64,000 bases of DNA from Paraspadella gotoi. Taxonomy: Eukaryota > Chaetognatha. The stretch is from assembly GCA_051294375.1 (NCBI GenBank), contig CM119269.1, positions 18,402,471 through 18,466,470 on the forward strand, read 5' to 3'. Below the pieces are notes generated by a model. It had not been told where the DNA came from. It saw only the letters and a list, made by a program, of their open reading frames with translations, and ran no database searches. The position numbers were made by a program, and so were the translations under genes. Shown piece after piece: positions 57,097-64,000 of this stretch (within the stretch, counting starts at the first letter, position 1; the number at the start of each line of letters is the position of its first letter).

Positions 57097-57565
57097 CTGA
57101 AGGGCATGGAGATAATGGGTAAGAAGCATGGAAACAATTGGTAATGGGGCATGGAAGTGCAATAAGGAGTGGGCGCGAAGGACATATAATGGGAAATGTT
57201 TTTTTTTTCTTCCTTCGAGACGTTTTTCCGCCAAAGCGTAATTACAGAGAGACATTAAAATGACGGGGAGATGCGATCGGAGAGAGTATAGCTCGCGTTA
57301 TGAAAGAGAAGAAAAAGTATTTCGAGAAACATAAAGGAATGAATTATGTCTCTTTGAAACGAAAACGGCGGATAAAACGAAACCGCCTGCGGCCTCGGCG
57401 CCATCCAGAAAATAAAACAAGAGAGCAACGCCTGACGCGGCACGTTTCATTCCGAGCGGAGAGAAAATAGTCCGTCGCAAAAAATGAGGGAAAAAGGTCA
57501 AGACGCCAAAGCCGTTGGCCTCTCCTTGGCAATGCATCTTTTTTTTTCGGCGATGGTTCCATTGG

Positions 57566-57567
<2 letters not shown>

Positions 57568-57640
<73 letters not shown>

Positions 57641-57698
57641 TGAGGAGAGAAGAGAGAGAGGAGAGAGAGAGAGAGAGAGAGAGAGACGAGAGAGAGAG
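57568..57698. repeat. (GA)n microsatellite in intron
   Basis: A GA array of about 130 bases with interruptions, paired with the CT array at 60757-60878 in the right arm, where it is a few bases shorter. The R/E-rich or S/L-rich frames across it are artefacts. Confidence 0.95.
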
Positions 57699-58311
57699 CT
57701 CGTTTTGTCGGCGACCTCCACGGTGGTCTCTCCCGCCTTACCACGAGAAACTGTTTCCCTCTTTTTTTTGAAATCTTCTATTCTTGTTCTTCCCCCAAAA
57801 CAGCGAAGAAGCCCTACCCAAAATTCTTCTCTTTCCCGCCTTCTTTCCCCCTCATCCCCCCCAGAAAAAAATATCCTCCCCTCCTCTTCCTTCCTCCCCT
57901 TTTCGTCCAAATCTCGACGACTGTCGGCCTTTGACCCGACAGAGACAACCGACGTAAATACGGATTCCGTCGGGAACGCGACCGAAGGACCGTCGCCAGC
58001 TTCGTCGCCGCAGCCGCTGCCGAATCCGCCGCCGCCGCCTCGAGCCCCTGACGCTGCCTTTCGCGGTCCACGTCATCAATCATAAGATTTGTCGATGTTT
58101 ATACTTTTCCAGTTTATCATCTCGAATAAACGACGACGGACGACGACGACGACGACGACGAAGAAACCCATAACGACCGTAAAAACGACAACAACGACAA
58201 CAACGACGAAAACATGGAGCTATTTATGGATGATTCGGGCGCTCTCTTGGGGGCGGACGTTACGACGACGATGACGACGACGACGACGACTCCTCCATGA
58301 TGAGAATTTAC

Positions 58312-58577
58312 CTTGGGCGTGATGGACTTCCTGGGTGACTCATTTATAGGCACGGAGGGGGCCGTGGGTGACTGATTTATGGGGTTTTTCTATGGGCGCG
58401 ACTGTACGGCGTGTATGCCTCACCAATCGGCGTGACTGTCGCGTTGACTCGACTCACCTATAGGTGTGACGGGCGCCTTGGGTGACGTAATGGTTTTGCA
58501 CTTTTCGCTTGGAATCGATCGTCCCTTCTCCTTGACAACCGCGAGCGAGCCAATCTTGGCGGTGTCGTCGAGGCCAT
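58312..58577 (-). CDS. PLXDC: PLXDC-like exon 10, left-arm copy
   Basis: Minus-strand copy of 59887-60151. The DGLD start, the CQGEGT-coding sequence and the PI(G/E/N)E stalk repeats are recognisable. One base is missing at CGAC(C)GAC, which breaks DGLDRHRQ here but not in the right arm. The FLRS/INES end is better preserved here. Confidence 0.8.
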
Positions 58578-58818
58578 CTAGGATATTACAAAGTAAGTTA
58601 TTGCACAGTAAACATTGTATATTAAAATATATTAAAAAGAGTTAGCCTTTTAATTCAGTTATAAAAACCGTAAGGAAATATAGTACACTTAGGACTGACT
58701 CTGAGATTACATTTGCAGCAAAACATGAATGACGCAAATCGAGATTACTGTTACAATTAATACAAAAATATGTATATTTTTCATTTAACAAAATCAGGCG
58801 CCCTCTTCCTTTACTTAC

Positions 58819-58902
58819 CGGAACACCTTCTGGCAGCTTGACACCACTGGCAATCGAAGCTGGTGACTGTCGGGCTGCCAAGCACTGATGCAGCTTGTTT
58901 TG
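58819..58902 (-). CDS. PLXDC: PLXDC-like exon 9, left-arm copy
   Basis: The minus strand between TTTTCAG and TTCCG|GTAAGT is fully open in one frame here: KQAASVLGSPTVTSFDCQWC followed by QAARRCS. FDCQWC...RCS matches FNCSWC...RCSSG of the plexin-like repeat. An alternative frame at the exon start (NKLHQC) would supply another cysteine of the expected CxxC pair, so a compensating indel pair near 58880 is possible. Confidence 0.85.
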
Positions 58903-59053
58903 CTGAAAAGTTAGACATTGATGAATGGAGAGGAAAGGAAAGGAAGGAATAGAAGGAAAAGAAATAGAGGGAAGAAAAGAGATAAAGTAGATAAAATAGA
59001 TAAAGAAACAAGGAGAAATTACAAGAAAAAGCAATTGATGGAATCCTCTTCAC

Positions 59054-59125
59054 CTGATTGCAGGTTGTCAAGGCCTTCATCAAAACGGCGGAGTGACCCT
59101 GAACCAAGTCTCCGGAATGTCAACC
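59054..59125 (-). CDS. PLXDC: PLXDC-like exon 8, left-arm copy
   Basis: Minus-strand copy of 59334-59406, one base shorter (TTGGTTCAG for TTGGGTTCAG), so it is frameshifted in the middle. The acceptor ACCCTCAG|GG and the donor CAG|GTGAAG are kept. Confidence 0.8.
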
Positions 59126-59230
59126 CTGAGTTTAAAGAGGATATTTTTCTTTGTTTTCTTTTTGTTTTCTTGGTTTTAATTGTTGTTTTTTGTTCATCAG
59201 CTCTGAGCCAGATTCTTTATATGAAATCAA

Positions 59231-59302
59231 ATGGTGTACAACCAATATAAAATTGTTCATTTCATTCAATAAATAAGCTATCCCGCCCCTGACTTTGGAC
59301 AA
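59231..59302 (+). repeat. Dispersed short element B, partial copy
   Basis: GTACAACCAATATAAAATTG, AATAAATAAGCTATC and GCCCCTGACTTTGGACAA, cut by the N gap. It lies in the intron between exons 7 and 8 in the left arm. The 49.4 and 50.9 kb copies also lie beside exon 7, so some of these may be one genomic copy seen several times. Confidence 0.6.
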
Positions 59303-59327
59303 NNNNNNNNNNNNNNNNNNNNNNNNN
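59303..59327. other. Assembly gap (25 N) at centre of IR-3
   Basis: The 25-N gap sits at the symmetry centre of the 54.47-64.0 kb inverted duplication, as in IR-2. Confidence 0.95.
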
Positions 59328-59333
59328 ACTCAG

Positions 59334-59406
59334 GGTTGACATTCCGGAGACTTGGGTTCAGGGTCACTCCGCCGTTTTGATGAAGGCCTTGACAACCTGC
59401 AATCAG
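59334..59406 (+). CDS. PLXDC: PLXDC-like exon 8
   Basis: A 73-base exon: the first G completes the arginine of exon 7, then 24 codons read VDIPETWVQGHSAVLMKALT followed by TCNQ, ending CAG|GTGAAG. In human PLXDC2 the corresponding stretch is [20 protein letters not shown] then TCLQ, so SAV-M--L-TC-Q is conserved, including the first cysteine of the PSI/plexin-repeat region. The frame is intact here. The acceptor ACTCAG is directly beside the N gap. Confidence 0.85.
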
Positions 59407-59561
59407 GTGAAGAGGATTCCATCAATTGCTTTTTCTTGTAATTTCTCCTTGTTTCTTTATCTATTTTATCTACTTTATCTCTTTTCTTCCCTCTATTTCT
59501 TTTTCCTTCTATTCTTTTCCTTTCCTTTCCTCTCCATTCATCCAATGTCTAACTCTTTCAG

Positions 59562-59646
59562 CAAACAAGCTGCAATCAGTGCTTGGCAGCCCGACAGTCC
59601 ACCAGCTTCGATTGCCAGTGGTGTCAAGCTGCCAGAAGGTGTTCCG
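59562..59646 (+). CDS. PLXDC: PLXDC-like exon 9, PSI cysteine motif
   Basis: The acceptor is AACTCTTTCAG and the donor TTCCG|GTAAGT. The family frame reads SFDCQWCQAARRCS at the end (TTCGATTGCCAGTGGTGTCA...), matching FNCSWC---QRCS of the plexin repeat. Two extra bases in this arm (TGCAATCAG and GTCCACC) disturb the start; the copy at 58819-58902 lacks them. The last G of the exon joins AT of exon 10 to make D. The PSI domain is a small disulfide-bonded extracellular fold shared with plexins, semaphorins and integrins. Confidence 0.85.
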
Positions 59647-59886
59647 GTAAGTAAAGGAAGAGGGACGCTGATTTTGTTAAATGAAAAATATACATATTTT
59701 TGTATTAATTGTAACAGTAATCTCGATTTGCGTCATTCATGTTTTGCTGCAAATGTATCTCAGAGTCAGTCCTAAGTGTACTATTTTCCTTACGGTTTTT
59801 ATAACTGAATTAAAAGGCTAACTCTTTTTAATATATTTTAATATACAATGTTTACTGTGCAATAACTTAACTTTGTAATATCCTAG

Positions 59887-60151
59887 ATGGCCTCGACCGA
59901 CACCGCCAAGATTGGCTCGCTCGCGGTTGTCAAGGAGAAGGGACGATCGATTCCAGCGAAAAGTGCAAACCCATTACGTCACCCAAGGCGCCCGTCACAC
60001 CTATAGGTGAGTCGATCAACGCGACAGTCACGCCGATTGGTGAGGCATACACGCCGTCAGTCGCGCCCATAGAAAAACCCCATAAATCAGTCACCCACGG
60101 CCCCCTCCGTGCCTATAAATGAGTCACCCAGGAAGTCCATCACGCCCAAAG
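59887..60151 (+). CDS. PLXDC: PLXDC-like exon 10, DGLDRHRQDW and proline-rich stalk
   Basis: After a TATCCTAG acceptor the frame reads DGLDRHRQDWLARGCQGEG then TIDSSEKC, matching SGFDRHRQDWVDSGC plus a following cysteine in vertebrate PLXDC2; this completes the PSI domain. The rest is a threonine/proline-rich stalk with four imperfect repeats: VTPIGES, VTPIGEA, VAPIEKP and VPINESP. One base too many near 60082 breaks the frame after IEKP; corrected, it runs to ITPK and the donor AAAG|GTAAAT in phase 1, which fits exon 11. The stalk is likely O-glycosylated, by composition. Confidence 0.9.
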
Positions 60152-60754
60152 GTAAATTCTCATCATGGAGGAGTCGTCGTCGTCGTCGTCATTGTCGTCG
60201 TAACGTCGCCCCCAAGAGGCGCCCGAATCATCCATAAATAGCTCCATGTTTTCGTCGTTGTTGTCGTTGTTGTCGTTGTTACGGTCGTTATGGGTTCTTC
60301 GTCGTCGTCGTCGTCGTCGTCGTCGTTTATTCGAGATGATAAACTGGAAAAGTATAAACATCGACAAATCTTATGATTGATGACGTGGACCGCGAAAGGC
60401 AGCGTCAGGGGCTCGAGGCGGCGGCGGCGGATTCGGCAGCGGCTGCGGCGACGACGCTGGCGACGGTCCTTCGGTCGCGTTCCCGACGGAATCCGTATTT
60501 ACGTCGGGTTGTCTCTGTCGGTCAAAGGCCGACAGTCGTCGAGATTTGGACGAAAAGGGGAGGAGAGGAAGAGGAGGGGAGGATATTTTTTTCTGGGGGG
60601 GATGAGGGGGAAAGAAGGCGGGAAAGAGAAGAATTTTGGGTAGGGCTTCTTCGTGTTTTGGGGGAAGAACAAGAATAGAAGATTTCAAAAAAAGAGGGAA
60701 ACAGTTTCTCGTGGTAAGGCAGGGAGAGACCACCGTGAGGTCGCCGACAAAACG

Positions 60755-60810
<56 letters not shown>

Positions 60811-60816
60811 ATCTCT

Positions 60817-60880
<64 letters not shown>

Positions 60881-61354
60881 CCAATGGAACCATCGCCGAA
60901 AAAAAAAGATGCCATTGCCAAGGAGAGGCCAACGGCTTTGGCGTCTTGACCTTTTTCCCTCATTTTTTGCGACGGACTATTTTCTCTCCGCTCGGAATGA
61001 AAACGTGCCGCGTCAGGCGTTGCTCTCTTGTTTTATTTTCTGGATGGCGCCGACGGCCGCAGGCGGTTTCGTTTTATCCGCCGTTTTCGTTTCAAAGAGA
61101 CATAATTCATTTCCTTTATGTTTCTCGAAATTAACTTTTTCTTCTCTTTCATAACGCGAGCTATACTCTCTCGATCGCATCTCCCCGTCATTTTAATGTC
61201 TCTCTGTAATTACGCTTTGGCGGAAAAACGTCTCGAAGGAAGAAAAAAAAAACATTTCCCCATTATATGTCCTTCGCGCCAGACCTTATTGCACTTCCAT
61301 GCCCCATTACCAATTGTTTCCATGCTTCTTACCCATTATCTCCATGCCCTTCAG
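60152..61354. other. Intron 10 with microsatellites and antisense frames
   Basis: It contains CGT arrays (60174-60200, 60298-60330), a GC-rich patch at 60400-60500, and the CT array at 60757-60878. Antisense open frames read THNDRNNDNNDNNDENME and, further on, DVNTDSVGNATEGPSPASSP. They are low-complexity and in the wrong strand for this gene, so I do not call them. An alternative cassette exon on the plus strand around 60400-60510 (EAAAADSAAAA-type) is possible but unsupported. Confidence 0.5.
60757..60878. repeat. (CT)n microsatellite in intron 10
   Basis: A CT array with a few interruptions over about 120 bases, the mirror of 57568-57698. Confidence 0.95.
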
Positions 61355-61444
61355 GAACGGTAGTGTCGAGCAGCCAAACGGACGGAGGCGATGAGAGCTC
61401 CAATTCTGACAGGAGAAGTCTGCTGCATCGTATCGGCGTCGGAG
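61355..61444 (+). CDS. PLXDC: PLXDC-like exon 11, juxtamembrane stalk
   Basis: A 90-base exon between GCCCTTCAG and GGAG|GTATGG, phase 1 on both sides. It encodes GTVVSSSQTDGGDESSNSDR followed by RSLLHRIGVGG across the junctions. It is hydrophilic and serine-rich and leads straight into the membrane helix of exon 12; vertebrate relatives have a comparable short linker here (KGGTLHAGLIIG). Confidence 0.8.
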
Positions 61445-61714
61445 GTATGGTTAAGCTTTTTTCATATCTATATTTATTCATTCATCTCGATTTGAATAAT
61501 ATTTATAATAATATTTGAATAATATTTATATATATGTGTTTCTTATGCAAATGCTAATAATTCCAAAATTGGTTACCATCCTTTTTTCTTCCTCGCCACC
61601 TTTGTCCATTTCCCATTCCTACCTTCTTCTTTTTTCCCACCACCCCCTATCTAATTCCCCTCCTTCCCACCATCCTACTTTCCTCTCCCCACCCACCTCC
61701 CCCCCCCCTTTCAG

Positions 61715-61947
61715 GCGTGGTGGTGGTTGTCCTCGTCGTTCTCCTCCTCGTGTCCGTAGTGGCGGCGGGCGTGGCGTGGGCCTATTGCCACCCCAACTCG
61801 ACGGCGGGCCTCTGGCTGATCGAGCATCGTCCACGACGCCTCAAGACGAAGATGTTGTTTTGGAAACACAACGGCGCCGAGGAACTCGACGACATGGAGG
61901 CGTCGCCGACGCGTGGAGACGGTTACGGCGTCGCCGTCGCCACGTGA
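61715..61947 (+). CDS. PLXDC: PLXDC-like exon 12: membrane helix and cytoplasmic tail
   Basis: After a CCTTTCAG acceptor the frame reads VVVVVLVVLLLVSVVAAGVA (one membrane helix), then WAYCHPNSTAGLWLIEHRP, KMLFWKHNGAEELDDMEASP and GYGVAVAT before TGA at 61945-61947. Human PLXDC2 has YHHPTSAASIFFIERRP, AMKFRRGSGHPAYAEVEP and a similar short end, so the HP-S-A--(F/W)-IE-RP block and the tail length agree well. It is a type I topology with a short cytoplasmic tail of about 55 residues. No frameshift is seen in this copy. Confidence 0.92.
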
Positions 61948-63160
61948 AATTGCGGCGCCGGTGTGGGGAAAGGGGGGGGGGAGTGGGCGTGGCGTCACTT
62001 TCGCGATCGGCGGATCCCGTCGTCGAAATGGACGTTATCACGCCAAAAAAAAAGAAGAACGCCGCTTTTTGGCGCTACTCCGAGCTTCGAGGATCTCCGG
62101 CGCTGAACTCTGGGAGGCGCCGCGTTTATGGAATCGATCGGATTGAGGAACGAGGAATCCGAACGACGTGATTAGACGATAAAACGTCTCTCTCCACACC
62201 CCCCCCCAATGTCTAGTTTCGCCACAAAAAAAAAAGGGAAACTAAAACCAAAACAAAAAAACATTTCTCGTCAATTATCGATTTTTTGGCGCCGAACTTT
62301 TTGGTCCCTCGTGATGATATCTTCTTTTTGTTTTCTTTTGATTCAATCTGTATTTAATTTTTGTGTACATAAAGAAAGAAAACACAGGGATGAAACTTTT
62401 TTTCGCGTGGATTTTTTTGTGAATTTGGGACGAAGAGTTAGAAATATTTAAACAGCTTTAAAGCTGCGAAGTTAAATCCTCCAGATGTTTTAATTTTTTT
62501 TTTTTTTTTAAAGGTTCACGAAAAAAAATTAACTAACCAGATAATTCAGCGGTTTCTTGCTGGTGCAACAGACAGACCGACTTGGAAAGACCGTAAACTC
62601 GTGCGTCTTGTGGGTTGTGAGTGGTAAATGGAGAGTAAAGGAGGAGACAGTGGAAAATAATGTATACGTAGAGGATGTATGGATGGATGGATGGATGGAT
62701 GGATGGATGTGTGGAGACTTTACTTGATGGGATTAAGTGGTTGTTTGATGATCGAGTTGTAAAGTTGTTGTTGTTGAGGTTGTTGTTGTTGTTGTTTAGG
62801 CCGCTAAAGATGGATGGATGGATGGATTAATGGATTGATGAGTGGATGGATAGATGGATGAATGGATAAATGGATGGATGGATGGAGGTAACAGAATATA
62901 AATTTAGAGAAAAGACTGTTGGGATTAAGGATTTGGTAAAACATGTTGCGGAGAAGAGGAAAAGAGAGGAGAAATAAAAGGGAGAGAGAAAAAGAGGCGA
63001 AATGAAATGAAATGAAATAAGGAATAAGTAGGTTAAAATGGTATTTTATTAATATTTTTATTATAATTTTCAAGGCTTAAATGAAAAGTTTATTTCTAAG
63101 AATCGCGATATATATCAATTCATGATTGGAAAATGGAAACGGAATATTTTGTTGCCAATT
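61948..63160. other. PLXDC-like 3' flank, no further gene
   Basis: GC-rich for the first 200 bases (probable 3' UTR), then AT-rich, then CATC/GGAT and GTT arrays at 62670-62890. AATAAA occurs only near 62973, inside a purine-rich run, so the polyadenylation site is uncertain. An 80-aa frame at 62209-62451 is lysine/phenylalanine-rich and is not reproduced convincingly in the other arm. Confidence 0.55.
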
Positions 63161-63167
63161 ATATGCA

Positions 63168-63270
63168 TTTTTAACGTCAGTGGGACAGACCGACGGGCAG
63201 ACATACCGACGGACCGACCAACAGAAAAGTGACTTATAGAGTTGCTCCTCGAGTACTCGCGGCGCTACCC
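63168..63270 (-). repeat. Dispersed short element A, mirror of 55 kb copy
   Basis: Minus-strand element with AATTATATGCATTTTTAACG, GTGGGACAGACCGACGG, AACAGAAAAGTGACTTATAG, AGTTGCTC and CGAGTACTCGCGGCGC. It is the same genomic copy as 55195-55312, seen through the inverted duplication. Confidence 0.7.
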
Positions 63271-64000
63271 CCCACTCCCCCTCTGTCCCTTTCTCCCTCT
63301 ATTTTCGCCTTCTTTTTTCGAACAACATTCCGGCTGCAGCCTTTCAAAGCTTTGTCTTCTTTAAAAGTGAGATAGAACCTTTGTTGGACGAATATCTTTC
63401 GAGTCAATTGCAATTTCTTATCTAACCTGACCTCCCAAGAAGAACTAATATACTCATCATCTCTAACCTTTAATTACAATTTTTCTCTAATTAAAAAATA
63501 GAATCTTGACTACTTTATCACATCGCGTTTTAAAAATATGTAATTTTTTTTTTCAATTGATTACAAAAATATTTACAGCAAAATATGCTAATGGATAATA
63601 TGAACAACTGGACTGGCTGAAAAGAATGAAATCATGGCAGTTGACAACAATTTTTTTTTTTTCGAAAGTGACTAGATAAGGATGTTTATCTCGTTTTTCA
63701 TGATCCAAAAGTTTTTTCTCCTATGTATAAACGTAATTAATATAAATGATTAATTCAAATTACGAGATAAATTATTCAAAATGGAGATAAAAGGATAAGA
63801 CAGAGCGCTTGTGTTACTTAAAATGTAGCTAGTGAGAAAAAAAGGGGAATCGTTAGAAAATTGTTGAGAATCGGGCAAGTGTTTTCACTTGAAGCTAAAA
63901 ACATTTTTTGTGTCATGCAAATGTTTCGAGGTCGCGGCTGTCATCAGTTTGTCATCAAATTAAATGATTAATTGCTCCTGGGTCGGTTTAGGTCAGTTTA

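Larger units (their letters stand above)
54470..59302. repeat. Inverted duplication IR-3, left arm
   Basis: Reverse complement of 59328-64000, centred on the 25-N gap at 59303. The outer end pairs GACTAAACGACCCAGGAGC with CTCCTGGGTCGGTTTAGGTC at the window end. It carries minus-strand copies of PLXDC-like exons 8-12. Both arms have different scattered indels, so each is the better one at some exons. Confidence 0.9.
59328..64000. repeat. Inverted duplication IR-3, right arm
   Basis: Reverse complement of 54470-59302, running to the window end. It carries plus-strand exons 8-12 of the PLXDC-like gene, the tetranucleotide arrays and dispersed element A. Continuing past position 64000 in the true genome should give the reverse complement of the sodium channel exons. 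Confidence 0.9.

Noticed and set aside
60140-60733. Antisense frames with THNDRNNDNN and DVNTDSVGNATEGPSPASSP
   Set aside because: They look protein-like but lie on the strand opposite to flanking PLXDC exons, over CGT arrays and GC-rich intron. No splice sites or family match support them.

Overview
This is a piece of a draft animal genome, most probably an invertebrate. The evidence is interrupted coding regions with consensus splice sites, long (GA)n/(CT)n and CGT/ATC microsatellites, no operons, and exons of two metazoan gene families. The closest group cannot be fixed by eye; microsatellite-rich crustaceans would fit, but that is a guess. Twelve runs of N are present, eight of exactly 25 bases. 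Almost every segment occurs two or more times, often inverted about a 25-N gap, and one copy of a pair usually carries many single-base indels. This looks like an unpolished long-read assembly or gap fill with overlapping and palindromic ends, not like true genome architecture.

Gene 1 is a plexin-domain-containing (PLXDC/TEM7-like) single-pass membrane protein. I recognise it from short motifs: LSFDFRFYGH, IATGGF.YTGDLPS, APLMANFDTSQ, HPVKVGLSDAYIM, NIRRRTVYEYHR, FDCQWC, DGLDRHRQDWLARGC and HPNSTAGLWLIEHRP. Its exons lie in shuffled blocks. Exon 1 (signal-peptide-like) is at 11611-12053(+). Exons 2-4 are at 30033-31286(+), with minus-strand copies at 23391-24690. Exon 5 is at 21417-21597(-) and 36050-36228(-). 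Exon 7 is at 51246-51359(+), with a truncated copy at 49745-49845. Exons 8-12 are at 59334-61947(+), with minus copies at 56512-59125 and a noisy partial copy at 48472-48872. Splice phases agree across 1>2>3>4>5, 7>8 and 9>10>11>12. The exon between 5 and 7 (second half of the nidogen-like domain) was not found. Numbering follows the expected order in the family.

Gene 2 is the 3' end of a voltage-gated sodium channel alpha subunit at 52522-54362(+): the cytoplasmic EF-hand-like domain, the IQ motif and a variable tail, broken by at least three single-base frameshifts. Unfolding the 54.47-64.0 kb inverted repeat places the PLXDC-like and channel genes tail to tail.

Layout: 1-2190 is an inverted repeat; 1066-5746 and 6628-11308 are a direct duplicate at a constant offset of 5562; 5772-6631 is a palindrome; 11334-13074 holds PLXDC exon 1 and intron; 13075-15640 is a noisy inverted copy of 3.16-5.73 kb; 15641-17624 is CT-rich, then single-copy; 17625-22282 and 32372-36886 are a direct duplicate; 22283-27250 and 27575-32370 are an inverted duplicate about the gap at 27533; 36912-38761 holds fragments of the same; 38762-41107 is AT-rich single-copy; 41133-42120 is an inverted copy; 42180-45030 is a GC-rich island of unknown origin; 45440-49230 is very noisy copied sequence; 49235-51359 is a direct duplicate carrying exon 7; 51360-52521 is a junction region; 52522-54400 is the sodium channel; 54470-59302 and 59328-64000 form an inverted duplicate carrying the PLXDC 3' half. 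I found no rRNA, tRNA, CRISPR, viral or toxin gene. The most interesting unexplained items are the GC-rich island and two dispersed short repeat families, one built around the palindrome GCGAGTACTCGC.
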